DNA of 64,000 nucleotides from Flagellimonas sp947499585. Lineage in GTDB: Bacteria; Bacteroidota; Bacteroidia; Flavobacteriales; Flavobacteriaceae. The stretch covers positions 62,001 through 126,000 of the forward strand of contig NZ_CP138995.1 in the NCBI RefSeq assembly GCF_044596045.1. Reading direction: 5' to 3'. Positions 41,973 through 51,875 of the stretch are shown here, one piece after another. Made by a program: the position numbers and the translations under genes. The notes beneath the pieces are model-generated. The model was not told where the DNA came from. It saw only the letters and a program-made list of their open reading frames with translations, and ran no database searches. Position 1 is the first letter of the stretch. Each line of letters opens with the position of its first letter.

Positions 41973-43060
41973 ACTTTTAGTTTTAAGTCTACATGAAACA
42001 TATTCTCCTTCTCAAAAATAGAAAGGTCATAATCCTTTGGATCATAACCTAATTCCAAACGTTTCTTTACATTGGACAATCCTATGCCCCCACCTCTGGT
42101 TGCCACTTTGCTATCCATGTCATTTTTAGGAATTGTGTTGGATACATTAAAATACAAAAAATCATCTGCAACATTAATATCTATGGTAATATGCATGTCG
42201 CCAATATTTTTACTTGCCCCATGTTTAAAGCAGTTTTCAATTAGCGGAACAAGTAGCATTGGTGCAATCATCTTATTTTCCAGATCTCCCGAAATTCCAA
42301 TGTCAATCTGCAATGAGTCATTAAAACGTATTCGTTCTAAGTCTATATAATTTTGAATACAGTCTATTTCACTTTTTAAATCTTGCTTTCTTTTTCTTGT
42401 AGCGTAGAGTAAATAACGCATCAGTCCAGAAAGTTTTAAAATGACTTCTGGTGCTTTATCCGACTTTTCAAGCGTAAGCGAATAAATATTGTTTAAGGTA
42501 TTAAAGAAGAAATGCGGAGAAACTTGTGACCTTAAAAATTTAAGCTCGGTTGTCAACTGTCTTTTTTCAAGATCATGAAACTTACTGTTTTCTCGCAACC
42601 AATCCACTGTAATTTTTATGGCAGTAGCAAAAGATACCACGTATAGTTCCCCAAGCATGGTCTGAATGGCATAATTTAAGGTTAAGCCTTCTCCTGCTAT
42701 TTCGGCCGGTCCTTCTGGCCATACATTTGTGCTCACCAAATAATAAGTAAGGTTGTATTTTACAAGCAACATTATAAATAGAGACAGTAATACAATGGTA
42801 GTATAGGTAATGTACTTTCTTCTGTAAACATACTTGGGCATTAAAAAATAAACATTGAAATAAGAAAGCGCTATATGAATTGGGAAACCTATCAAGTTAG
42901 TTTTAATGGAATATTCAAAATCATCATGCATACTTCCCCAACGCAATGTATTGAGCCCAAAATAAATTGCCCAAAAAATGATATGGTGCATATAAGTAAT
43001 GCGATACGGTTGTGGAGATTCAGCTTTTAATAGCTCATCCAATTTATCATTTATGTACAT
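41969..43060 (-). CDS. LytS-like sensor histidine kinase (His_kinase PF06580 type)
   Basis: The 363-residue protein has four membrane segments in its first 160 residues with only short loops between them, so it probably senses a signal within or near the membrane. The kinase box is FLRSQVSPHFFFNTLNNIYS, with the phospho-accepting histidine in SPHFFFN, and the ATPase motifs are LVPLIENCFKHGAS and RGGGIGLSNVKKRLELGY. It is divergent from the first GH92 gene with a 229-base spacer. Confidence 0.93.
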   Translation of the reverse strand: MYINDKLDELLKAESPQPYRITYMHHIIFWAIYFGLNTLRWGSMHDDFEYSIKTNLIGFPIHIALSYFNVYFLMPKYVYRRKYITYTTIVLLSLFIMLLVKYNLTYYLVSTNVWPEGPAEIAGEGLTLNYAIQTMLGELYVVSFATAIKITVDWLRENSKFHDLEKRQLTTELKFLRSQVSPHFFFNTLNNIYSLTLEKSDKAPEVILKLSGLMRYLLYATRKRKQDLKSEIDCIQNYIDLERIRFNDSLQIDIGISGDLENKMIAPMLLVPLIENCFKHGASKNIGDMHITIDINVADDFLYFNVSNTIPKNDMDSKVATRGGGIGLSNVKKRLELGYDPKDYDLSIFEKENMFHVDLKLKV

Positions 43061-43179
43061 GGATTTCGATGTATTTTGTTTGTACGGTATTTCTGCTGTT
43101 TAGCTTTTGGCGCAGGTTGTTGGTCTAATTTTATTCTTCCTCAAAATAAAATTGCAAATATTTAGGAATACAATTGCAC

Positions 43180-43241
43180 AACCAAATACGACCATTGACT
43201 TTATCTACACTACTCCCTTATTACCATAAGAAAACCAAATA
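43180..43241. repeat. Two 9-base direct repeats in the kinase/GH92 divergent spacer
   Basis: AACCAAATA occurs at 43180-43188 and 43233-43241, 53 bases apart (about five helical turns). The second copy contains CAAATATA (43236-43243), a -7 match for the minus-strand kinase gene. The repeats are short and could occur by chance in AT-rich DNA. Confidence 0.3.
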
Positions 43242-43289
43242 TATTTTGAGGAAAAGTATAAAAAATATCAATATTAATATAATTAGCAG

Positions 43290-45536
43290 ATGAGCAAATT
43301 CTCTTTTCCTTTCTTTTTGATAGCACTCCTTATAGGCTCATCATGCAAAGAAGAAAGACAAAATGACACTGCTGAAAATTTTACTGAATTTGTAAATCCT
43401 TTTATCGGCACCGGTGCCCATGGCCATACTTTTCCTGGTGCCACCGCCCCTTTTGGAATGGTGCAACCCAGTCCAGATAATGGCACTACAGGTTGGGATT
43501 GGTGTTCAGGCTACCATATTACAGACTCTATTATTTCTGGCTTTGGACAATTACACCTTAGTGGTACAGGAATAGGTGATTTGGCAGATTTGTTGTTAAT
43601 GCCAACAAACAAAACTCTGGACGTATCCTTATTTGGTACCAGAAGAGATAGTTTGCCATATACCTCTCGCTTTTCCCATTCCAGTGAAATTGCTTCTCCA
43701 GGATATTATAAGGTTGATTTGGAAAACAATAATATTCAAGTAGAACTTACCGCCAATGAATACGTGTCTTTCCATAAGTATACCTATCAAAACGATAACG
43801 TTCCTTCTTTTGTTCTTGACCTAGGCTATGCGGTAAATTGGGATACTCCAACGGAAAGCTCCATTGCATTGGAAAGTGAAACCCAAATTGTGGGATACAG
43901 GCACAGCACAGGTTGGGCAAAAAACCAAAAAGTATTCTTTGTAGTAGAAACCTCTGAGCCAATTATAAACGCTCATTTTATGTCCAATAGTGAAACTCCG
44001 GATAGTAGAAGTGAAGCAAAAGGAACAAAAACAGGAGGGCAATTCTTTTTTAACAAAGATTCAACAAAGATTGTTGAGATAAAAGTCGCGGTTTCTTCTG
44101 TAAGTATTGCAAATGCGAAGGAAAATCTGACCCGTCATGGTAGTACTATTTCTTTTGATGAAGTAAAAAGTCAAACAAATAACAAATGGGAAGAATTATT
44201 ATCCAAAATTAAGATAGAGACGCCTCAAGATTCTTTAAAGACCATTTTTTATACTGCCTTATATCACACTCAGATAGCTCCGGTACTCTTTAGTGATGTT
44301 AATGGTGAATTCCGATTGCAAAATGACAGTATTGATCATACCCAAAATTGGAATGCCTATTCAACCCTCTCATTATGGGACACATTTAGGGCAGAAAATC
44401 CATTGCTGAATATTTTGCAACCAGAAAAGGCGAATGATATAGTACAGTCTATGCTTGCCTATTATGATGAGCAGGGTAGATTACCTGTATGGACTTTATA
44501 TGGAAACGAAACGAACACTATGACTGGAAACCATGGAGTATCAGTTATAGTAGATACGTATCTGAAAGGAATACGAGGGTACGATGTTGATAAAGCATAC
44601 GAGGCTGTTCGTAACACAATGATGGGAGAGATTCGAGGGCTAGCCCCTTATAAAGAATACGGATATATTCCTTATACAGAGCTGGATGAGTCAGTTACAA
44701 TAAGTCTTGAATTTGCCTATAATGATTGGTGTGTCGCCCAAATGGCCAAGGATTTAGGAAAAGAGGAGGATTATCAATATTTCAGCAATCGTTCTAATGC
44801 ATATAAATATCTTTTTGATACAGACACTGGATTTATGAGAGGTAAATCCGTAGATGGGAAAAGTTGGAACGAGCCATTTGATCCTAAATTTTCAAGTCAT
44901 AGGGAACATACGGATTATACAGAAGGTAATGCTTGGCAGCACAGTTGGTTTGTTTTGCATGATGTTCCCGGTTTTATAGAATTGCATGGGGGGAATCAAG
45001 CTTTCACTAAAAAACTGGAACAACTTTTCACAGAGAGTTCAGAGATTTCAGGAGAAAATGTTTCCGCAGATATTTCGGGGTTAATTGGTCAGTATGCGCA
45101 TGGTAATGAACCAAGCCACCATATTGCCTACATGTTCAATAGTGCAAAAGAGCCTTGGAAAACTCAATATTGGGTAAGACAAATATTAGATACGCAATAC
45201 ACCGCACAACCTGAGGGATTAAGTGGAAATGAAGATTGTGGACAAATGTCGGCATGGTATGTTTTCAGCTCATTAGGGCTTTATCCCATGAATCCGGCCT
45301 CTGCACAATACGAGTTTGGCAGCCCTCTTTTTGAAAAGGCTACCATCTCAATATCCGACACAAAGAATTTTATCATTTTAGCAGAGAATACCTCTCCAGT
45401 CAACAAATACATTCAAGCGGTTAAACTAAATGGAGAATCGTTGCAACGCACCTACATCACACATACGGAATTAATGGCAGGTGGCACTTTGAAATTTGAA
45501 ATGGGTCCTGATCCCAATAAAAATTGGGGTATTTAA
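43290..45536 (+). CDS. GH92 exo-alpha-mannosidase lipoprotein (first of four)
   Basis: GH92 enzymes are calcium-dependent inverting exo-alpha-mannosidases. The 748-residue protein has a lipobox (LIGSSCKEE) and the two GH92 lobes. The beginning reads FVNPFIGTGAHGHTFPGATA; later come SLWDTFRAENPL, the predicted acid in YTEGNAWQHSW (Glu545) and the predicted base in GNEDCGQMSAW (Asp649). The +1-site region GQYAHGNEPSHHIAYMFN is the form seen in many alpha-1,2-mannosidases, so that linkage is the best guess. It is the first gene of the PUL, next to the LytS/LytTR pair. Confidence 0.95.
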   Translation: MSKFSFPFFLIALLIGSSCKEERQNDTAENFTEFVNPFIGTGAHGHTFPGATAPFGMVQPSPDNGTTGWDWCSGYHITDSIISGFGQLHLSGTGIGDLADLLLMPTNKTLDVSLFGTRRDSLPYTSRFSHSSEIASPGYYKVDLENNNIQVELTANEYVSFHKYTYQNDNVPSFVLDLGYAVNWDTPTESSIALESETQIVGYRHSTGWAKNQKVFFVVETSEPIINAHFMSNSETPDSRSEAKGTKTGGQFFFNKDSTKIVEIKVAVSSVSIANAKENLTRHGSTISFDEVKSQTNNKWEELLSKIKIETPQDSLKTIFYTALYHTQIAPVLFSDVNGEFRLQNDSIDHTQNWNAYSTLSLWDTFRAENPLLNILQPEKANDIVQSMLAYYDEQGRLPVWTLYGNETNTMTGNHGVSVIVDTYLKGIRGYDVDKAYEAVRNTMMGEIRGLAPYKEYGYIPYTELDESVTISLEFAYNDWCVAQMAKDLGKEEDYQYFSNRSNAYKYLFDTDTGFMRGKSVDGKSWNEPFDPKFSSHREHTDYTEGNAWQHSWFVLHDVPGFIELHGGNQAFTKKLEQLFTESSEISGENVSADISGLIGQYAHGNEPSHHIAYMFNSAKEPWKTQYWVRQILDTQYTAQPEGLSGNEDCGQMSAWYVFSSLGLYPMNPASAQYEFGSPLFEKATISISDTKNFIILAENTSPVNKYIQAVKLNGESLQRTYITHTELMAGGTLKFEMGPDPNKNWGI

Positions 45537-45555
45537 ATATGACCAGTACAATTAT

Positions 45556-47433
45556 ATGGATGTAATAGACATTTCGATCATAGTTATCTATGTATTGTTA
45601 ACCCTTTTTATTGGAATTTGGGTTTCCAAAAAAGCTTCTAATGGCCTTGAATCCTATTTTCTGGGCGGAAACAATATTAAATGGTACTATTTAGGCCTTA
45701 GTAACGGATCTGGTATGTTTGATGTCTCCGGAACTGCATGGATGGTTGGCATATTGTTTCTATATGGTGCCAAGAGCTTTATGTTCATGTGGTTGTGGCC
45801 CGTATGGAACCAGGTTTTTCTTATGATGTTTTTAGCCGTTTGGATAAGACGCTCCAACATAATGACTGGGTCTGAGTGGATTTTAACACGATTTGGAGAT
45901 GGAAGATCCGGAAGGGCATCCCATAGTATTGTAGCCATATTTGCGGTTGTTTCGGCTGTTGGATTCATAGCATATTTCTTTGAAGGTACGGGCAAGTTTT
46001 TGACCATTATTTTACCATGGGACATTCCTTTGGAATTAGGGGATGTTCTTTTATTGACCTCAGAACAATCCTATGCCTTAATTATTATTTTCCTAACGAC
46101 CATTTATACGGTTAAAGGAGGTATGTTTTCCGTTGTGGCAACTGAAGTTTTGCAATACATCATTATGGTTATAGCAGGTATACTTGTTGCAGGGTATACA
46201 TTTTTTGCCATTAGCGATGTAGAAATTAGCATGGTAATTTCTGATGAATGGCGAAGCATTTTCTTTGGTGGCGAATTAGAAACACATTGGAGCAACAAAT
46301 TCCAGGCATTTAATGATTTAATAGATACTGAAGGATATAAAATGTTTGGAGCTTTTATTGGAATGTCACTTTTCAAAGGCTTCTTTGCAAGTATTGCAGG
46401 GCCAGTACCAAGTTATGATTTTCAACGTATCCTATCCACTAGAACAGTTAAAGAAGCTGCTTATATGAGTGGGTTCACCAATTTAGTTTTGTATATCCCC
46501 AGATATTTACTGGTTACAGGAATTGTGGTTATTGCCTTAGTAGTTTTGGCTCCAGAAATGAGTGCTAATCCTGGGTTAGTTGGTAGTGATTTAGAAGTTA
46601 TTTTACCAAAAGTCATCAACCATCACATTCCAGTTGGTGTGAAAGGATTGCTGCTGGCAGGACTTTTGGCTGCTTTTATGTCTACGTTTTCGGCCTTCGT
46701 AAATTCTAGTCCAGCTTACATTGTTAATGATATCTACAAAAAGTATTTTAAGCCAAAAGCATCCAATAGACATTACATAAAGGCTAGTTATATTGCTTCA
46801 TTCTTTGTGGTTGGTTTGGGTGTATGTATGGGCTTTTTCGCAGATTCCATCAATTCACTTACCTTATGGATTAGCAGTGCATTATATGGAGGATACGTCG
46901 CATCCAACTTTTTAAAATGGATATGGTGGCGCTTTAATGGCTGGGGTTATTTTTGGGGCATGGTTGCAGGATTGCTAATCGCCAGCATTCAGTTTATCCT
47001 TGATCAGAATAAAGAAAATTTTATAGAAGGTACTTTTTGGTATGATTTATCGCACATTCATGTCATCTATCTTTTTCCGTTGATTTTTGGGTTTTCTCTA
47101 TTAGGATCCTTTTTAGGAACTTACCTATCCAAACCTACAGAAACTGAAGTCTTAAAATCTTTCTACAAAGAAGTAAAGCCGTGGGGTTGGTGGAAACCTA
47201 TCCATACCCTGTTAAAAAATGAAGACTCCTCTTTTGGGAAGAATAATGATTTTTGGTTTGATATGATGAATTGTGCTATTGGTATTGTTTGGCAGTCCAG
47301 CATGATTTTATTACCCATTTATTTTATCATTAGAGATTATCCAAAAGCTATTTTAACATTGGTGGTCTTTTTAATAACTTCCATAATTTTAAAATATACT
47401 TGGCTGGATAAGGTGAAAAAAATACCCAATTAA
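45556..47433 (+). CDS. Sodium:solute symporter (SSS family)
   Basis: A 625-residue inner-membrane carrier with about 14 hydrophobic segments, beginning MDVIDISIIVIYVLLTLFIG. SSS features include GGNNIKWYYLGLSNGSGMFD, TVKGGMFSVVATEVLQYIIM, and the GLLLAGLLAAFMSTFSAFVNS helix that holds the second sodium site. I chose ATG 45556, 19 bases after the GH92 stop; an earlier in-frame start would overlap that gene and add a non-homologous segment. Position before the GH130 gene suggests it imports mannose or a mannose-containing disaccharide. Confidence 0.92.
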   Translation: MDVIDISIIVIYVLLTLFIGIWVSKKASNGLESYFLGGNNIKWYYLGLSNGSGMFDVSGTAWMVGILFLYGAKSFMFMWLWPVWNQVFLMMFLAVWIRRSNIMTGSEWILTRFGDGRSGRASHSIVAIFAVVSAVGFIAYFFEGTGKFLTIILPWDIPLELGDVLLLTSEQSYALIIIFLTTIYTVKGGMFSVVATEVLQYIIMVIAGILVAGYTFFAISDVEISMVISDEWRSIFFGGELETHWSNKFQAFNDLIDTEGYKMFGAFIGMSLFKGFFASIAGPVPSYDFQRILSTRTVKEAAYMSGFTNLVLYIPRYLLVTGIVVIALVVLAPEMSANPGLVGSDLEVILPKVINHHIPVGVKGLLLAGLLAAFMSTFSAFVNSSPAYIVNDIYKKYFKPKASNRHYIKASYIASFFVVGLGVCMGFFADSINSLTLWISSALYGGYVASNFLKWIWWRFNGWGYFWGMVAGLLIASIQFILDQNKENFIEGTFWYDLSHIHVIYLFPLIFGFSLLGSFLGTYLSKPTETEVLKSFYKEVKPWGWWKPIHTLLKNEDSSFGKNNDFWFDMMNCAIGIVWQSSMILLPIYFIIRDYPKAILTLVVFLITSIILKYTWLDKVKKIPN

Positions 47434-47463
47434 GAATTCGTTTTAGAAATTGTTTAATAATAA

Positions 47464-48453
47464 ATGAACAATCAAATTTTGAAGAAAGTGAACACAATTC
47501 CTTGGCAGGACAAACCAGCTAACATATCAGATGTTGTTTGGAGGTATTCCAAAAATCCTATTATCCAAAGAGATGCCATTCCAAGTTCCAATAGTGTGTT
47601 CAACAGCGCCGTTGTACCCTTTGAAGATGGTTATGCCGGAGTTTTTAGATGTGACAACAAGGCAGTGCAAATGAACATTTTTGCCGGTTTTAGTGAAGAT
47701 GGAATCAACTGGGACATTGAACATGAACCTATTGTCTTCGGTGCTGGAAACACCGAAATGATCGACTCCGATTACAAATATGACCCTCGTGTCACTTTCT
47801 TGGAAGATAGATATTGGATCACTTGGTGCAACGGATACCACGGCCCAACCATAGGTATTGGATATACTTTCGATTTCAAGGAGTTTTTTCAATCCGAAAA
47901 TGCTTTTTTACCCTTTAATCGAAATGGAGTGCTCTTCCCTGAAAAAGTCAATGGCAAATATGCCATGTTGAGCAGGCCCAGTGATAACGGTCATACCCCT
48001 TTTGGTGATATTTATATCAGTTACAGTCCAGATATGAAATATTGGGGCGAGCATCGTTGTGTAATGAAAGCTTCACCCTTTGAAGACAGTGCATGGCAGT
48101 GCGCAAAGATCGGTGCGGGTTCCGTTCCCATTTTGGTAGATGAAGGATGGCTCATGATTTACCATGGTGTAATTAATACTTGTAATGGATTTAGATATTC
48201 TATGGGCTCAGCCATTTTAGACAAGAACAATCCAGATCAGGTAAAGTATAGAACACAACCCTATCTGCTGTCTCCCCAAACTTCATACGAATGTATGGGT
48301 GATGTACCCAATGTGGTGTTCCCATGCGCCACTTTGCATTCCACTGAAGAAGATAAAATCGCCATCTATTATGGCGCTGCCGATACCGTGGTCGGATTAG
48401 CTTTCGGACATATCTCCGAAATTGTAAAATTTACCAAAGAAAACAGTTTATAA
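47464..48453 (+). CDS. GH130 beta-mannoside phosphorylase
   Basis: GH130 enzymes split beta-mannosides with phosphate to give mannose 1-phosphate. The 329-residue protein has no signal peptide and is cytoplasmic. The five-bladed propeller motifs include NSVFNSAVVPFEDGYAGVFR, the acid region YKYDPRVTFLEDRYWITW, FGDIYISYSPDMKYWG, KIGAGSVPILVDEGWLMIYH and YYGAADTVVGLAFG. It seems nearest to the group acting on mannosyl-glucose, mannosyl-GlcNAc or manno-oligosaccharides. In a PUL with GH92 enzymes, mannosyl-beta-1,4-GlcNAc from N-glycan cores is a plausible substrate. It follows the symporter by 30 bases. Confidence 0.93.
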   Translation: MNNQILKKVNTIPWQDKPANISDVVWRYSKNPIIQRDAIPSSNSVFNSAVVPFEDGYAGVFRCDNKAVQMNIFAGFSEDGINWDIEHEPIVFGAGNTEMIDSDYKYDPRVTFLEDRYWITWCNGYHGPTIGIGYTFDFKEFFQSENAFLPFNRNGVLFPEKVNGKYAMLSRPSDNGHTPFGDIYISYSPDMKYWGEHRCVMKASPFEDSAWQCAKIGAGSVPILVDEGWLMIYHGVINTCNGFRYSMGSAILDKNNPDQVKYRTQPYLLSPQTSYECMGDVPNVVFPCATLHSTEEDKIAIYYGAADTVVGLAFGHISEIVKFTKENSL

Positions 48454-48458
48454 AATGT

Positions 48459-49550
48459 ATGATGGATAATGTTGGGAAACATAAAAAATTAATAAGCCTA
48501 GTACTTTTTTTGGTTTATGTGGGCTGTATAGTATTGTGCGCCCAAGAAAAGCCGAGAACGTATGTGGCCTATAAGGCTACGGATTCGATATTGATTGATG
48601 GAAAAGCGGATGAATCTTCATGGACAAAAGCACCTTGGTCCGATTTGTTTATCGACATCGAAGGAATTAAAAAACCAACGTATGACACAAGAATGAAAAT
48701 GCTCTGGGATGAAAACAATGTGTACTTTTTCGCTCAATTGGAAGAACCTCATGTGTGGGGCGATATTTCTGAACATGATGCCGTGATTTTTCATAATAAT
48801 GATTTCGAAATTTTTCTTGACCCAGAAGCAGATGTACATGGTTATTACGAATTGGAGTGGAATGTGCTAAATACGGTTTGGGACCAATATATAACTGCTC
48901 CATATAGAGCGGGCAACGAAACCATTAACGGATGGGAAGCCTTAGGGCTTCAATCTGCAATATCCGTGCAAGGCACTTTGAACGACCCTTCTGATATTGA
49001 TAAAGGTTGGTCCATTGAAATTGCCATCCCATTAAGAGATTTGCGAACGGGATACTATCAGAACAATGTGCCTCAAAATCAATTTTGGAGAATAGGCTTT
49101 TCCAGGGTTAATTGGGATTTTGACATTACCAATGGAAAGTATGGACGCAAGAAAGACCCAAAAACTGGCGAATTTTTACATGAAAACAATTGGGTTTGGT
49201 CTCCCCAGTACGTAATCAATATGCATGAACCGGAAAAGTGGGGTTATGTCTATTTTTCAGAAAATATAGTTGGAACCAAGTCTGTCAATTTTGAGATTCC
49301 CAAGGATGAACATATCAAATGGTATTTGTATGAATTATACCGGGATTTAATTTCTGAAAATAAACAAGAAATAAGATGGGAAAAAACAGAAAATGCCTTC
49401 CATGGTCCTTCAAAACAGTTTTTTGGGGAAAACATAGTCCCAGTACTGGAAAGGTATACCAAAGGTTTTATCCTTTCAGCAAAAAGTCCGTTTACCCAAA
49501 AACTCTTGACCGTAACCAAAGAGGGCAAGTTTGAAACCTATGAAGGTTAG
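48459..49550 (+). CDS. Secreted CBM9-like carbohydrate-binding protein
   Basis: The 363-residue protein has a signal segment (LISLVLFLVYVGCIVLCAQ). A family-9-like carbohydrate-binding domain follows (about 35-265): DSILIDGKADESSWTKAPWS, MKMLWDENNVYFFAQLEEPH, NDFEIFLDPEADVHGYYELE and DIDKGWSIEIAIPLRDL. The C-terminal 90 residues show no known domain. Such proteins are frequent in flavobacterial glycan loci. Start is ambiguous between two adjacent ATG codons (48459, 48462). It begins 5 bases after GH130. It probably binds glycan outside the cell; no catalytic residues are seen. Confidence 0.85.
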   Translation: MMDNVGKHKKLISLVLFLVYVGCIVLCAQEKPRTYVAYKATDSILIDGKADESSWTKAPWSDLFIDIEGIKKPTYDTRMKMLWDENNVYFFAQLEEPHVWGDISEHDAVIFHNNDFEIFLDPEADVHGYYELEWNVLNTVWDQYITAPYRAGNETINGWEALGLQSAISVQGTLNDPSDIDKGWSIEIAIPLRDLRTGYYQNNVPQNQFWRIGFSRVNWDFDITNGKYGRKKDPKTGEFLHENNWVWSPQYVINMHEPEKWGYVYFSENIVGTKSVNFEIPKDEHIKWYLYELYRDLISENKQEIRWEKTENAFHGPSKQFFGENIVPVLERYTKGFILSAKSPFTQKLLTVTKEGKFETYEG

Positions 49551-49621
49551 TTTCTTGAACACTTTCATTTACCAATACGTATTGAAATCAATTTGATAAA
49601 ACTATAGAAGAACGATTAAAA

Positions 49622-51874
49622 ATGAAGTTGGATTTCGCATATATAGGTTTATTAATTTTGGCTTTTGGCTGTTCTACCCACGCTCCAAAGGAAGCCCCAT
49701 CCGAAAACCTTACGGACTTTGTTAATCCATTTATTGGAACCGATGGCCCCGGAAACACCTATCCTGGAGCCACTACCCCATTCGGAATGGTACAATTGAG
49801 TCCTGATATTGGGATTCCTGGTTGGGACAGAATTGCAGGGTACTATTATCAAGATTCTATTATATCCGGATTTTCCCATACCCATCTTACCGGGACTGGA
49901 GCCGGTGACCTCTATGACATTTTGGTCATGCCTACCAACAGCAGGTTCTCTGATAGCATTCCAGAGAACAACTTCAAACCATATTCAAAATTTGATCACC
50001 AAAAGGAAGGTGCATCTCCTGGTTATTATTGGGTAGATTTATTGAATTATGGCATCAAAGCGGAAATGACCTCCACAAGTAGAGTTGGAATACACAGATA
50101 CACATTCCCAGAAGATAAGGACACCCAAATCCATGTCGATTTGGGATACTCCCTCAACTGGGACAAACCAACGGACACTTTCATCAAAGTTGTCAATGAT
50201 TCCACTTTACAAGGGCATAGAATGTCCACTGGCTGGGCTAGAAATCAAAGATTATTTTTTGAAATGCACTTTTCAAAACCTTTTGATTCATACAAAATTG
50301 ATGACGGTAACAAGGAGAATAATTCAAAAATAATTTTGAACTATGCGACTAGTGATGGGGAACAAATCGTAGTAAAGACCGGTTTGTCTTCAGTAAGCTC
50401 AGAAGCTGCGGGAAAAGCCATTCGAGTTGAAGCCCAGGAAGATTTTGACACTATCAAGACAAAAACACAGGAAATATGGGAAAAAGAACTTCAAAAAATC
50501 AGCATTGTATCTGAGGATTCTGATAAAAAATCCATTTTTTATACGATGCTATATCAGTCCATGTTAGCCCCAACTTTATACAGTGATAGCAATGGTGAAT
50601 ACAAGGCTGCCAATGATGCCAATGGAAAGCTAAAGGATGGAACAGATTCAATAGCAAAAGCTGATGGCTTCAATAGATATGACACCTTTTCGTTATGGGA
50701 TACGTTTAGAGCAGCCCATCCATTGTACACATTGATTCAGCCCGAAAAAGTGCCGGACATGATTAAATCATTGTTGGCCCATTACACTGAAACGGGTGTT
50801 CTACCTGTTTGGTCTATGCAGGGGAGTGAAACCAACATGATGATTGGTTACCATGCAGTTCCGGTAATTGTAGATGCCTATTTTAAAGGGTTTCAGTTTG
50901 ATGTTGACCTGGCCTATAAAGCTTGCAAAGAAAGTGCCATGGTAAATGAACGTCAGATTGATGTGTACAAGGAAAGAGGTTTTATTCCTGTTGATGAGCA
51001 TCATGAAAATTGGTCCGTTTCCAAAACCATGGAATATGCCTATGATGATTGGTGTATTGCAATGTTTGCAAAAGACTTGGGCAAACAAGAAGATTATGAA
51101 TACTTTTTGAAGCGTTCAGAAAATTGGAAAAACCTATATAATTCCAAAAGGTCATGGTTGCAACCCAAAGATATAGAGGGAGAATTTATAGAACCTTTTG
51201 TACCTAAGGAATACTCTCCCCATTTCTGTGAAAGCAATGCATGGCATTACTATTGGTACGTTCCACAAGACATTGCAGGACTAATTGAAAAAACAGGTGG
51301 GGAAGAACGTTTTGAACAGAAACTGGATTCCATGTTCAGTTATGCACCAAGTCCAGAAGATAAATTGCCTGTATTTAGCACAGGAATGATTGGTCAATAT
51401 GCACACGGTAATGAACCTAGTCATCATGTCGCTTACTTATACAATTATTTAAACCAACCTTCCAAAGCGCAAAAATTGGTTCTGGAGATTTTAGAAAATC
51501 AATACAAAAATGAACCTAATGGACACTGCGGTAATGAAGACTGTGGACAAATGTCATCTTGGTATATTCTTAGTTCATTGGGGTTTTATCCTGTAAATCC
51601 AGCACAAGGAGTGTATGATTTGGGAGTACCCATGTTTGAAGAAGCAGAGATAAAAGTTGGAGATAATAAAACATTTACCATACAGAAAAAGGGTAATAGC
51701 GAAGATATGTTTGTAGAGTCCGTTGTTCTGAATGGAAAAAAATTGGAAAGAAGCTATATCACCCATAAAGAAATTATGAACGGAGGAACTTTGGTATTTA
51801 CCATGACCAATGATGCGAAATTGGCCGATAAAAATCAACTAAAAACTCCTGAAGTCAACAAAATATACAACTAG
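49622..51874 (+). CDS. GH92 exo-alpha-mannosidase lipoprotein (second)
   Basis: A 750-residue GH92 protein with a lipobox (LLILAFGCST). FVNPFIGTDGPGNTYPGATT opens the first lobe. The +1-site motif GQYAHGNEPSHHVAYLYN and GNEDCGQMSSWYILSSLG are the same type as in the first paralogue. The predicted acid region reads FCESNAWHYYWYV, where the usual Glu-Gly-Asn-Ala-Trp has Ser for Gly, a small change next to the catalytic residue. It follows the CBM9-like gene by 71 bases and is 1 base from the next GH92 gene. Alpha-1,2 linkage preference is likely but unproven. Confidence 0.93.
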   Translation: MKLDFAYIGLLILAFGCSTHAPKEAPSENLTDFVNPFIGTDGPGNTYPGATTPFGMVQLSPDIGIPGWDRIAGYYYQDSIISGFSHTHLTGTGAGDLYDILVMPTNSRFSDSIPENNFKPYSKFDHQKEGASPGYYWVDLLNYGIKAEMTSTSRVGIHRYTFPEDKDTQIHVDLGYSLNWDKPTDTFIKVVNDSTLQGHRMSTGWARNQRLFFEMHFSKPFDSYKIDDGNKENNSKIILNYATSDGEQIVVKTGLSSVSSEAAGKAIRVEAQEDFDTIKTKTQEIWEKELQKISIVSEDSDKKSIFYTMLYQSMLAPTLYSDSNGEYKAANDANGKLKDGTDSIAKADGFNRYDTFSLWDTFRAAHPLYTLIQPEKVPDMIKSLLAHYTETGVLPVWSMQGSETNMMIGYHAVPVIVDAYFKGFQFDVDLAYKACKESAMVNERQIDVYKERGFIPVDEHHENWSVSKTMEYAYDDWCIAMFAKDLGKQEDYEYFLKRSENWKNLYNSKRSWLQPKDIEGEFIEPFVPKEYSPHFCESNAWHYYWYVPQDIAGLIEKTGGEERFEQKLDSMFSYAPSPEDKLPVFSTGMIGQYAHGNEPSHHVAYLYNYLNQPSKAQKLVLEILENQYKNEPNGHCGNEDCGQMSSWYILSSLGFYPVNPAQGVYDLGVPMFEEAEIKVGDNKTFTIQKKGNSEDMFVESVVLNGKKLERSYITHKEIMNGGTLVFTMTNDAKLADKNQLKTPEVNKIYN

Positions 51875-51875
51875 T

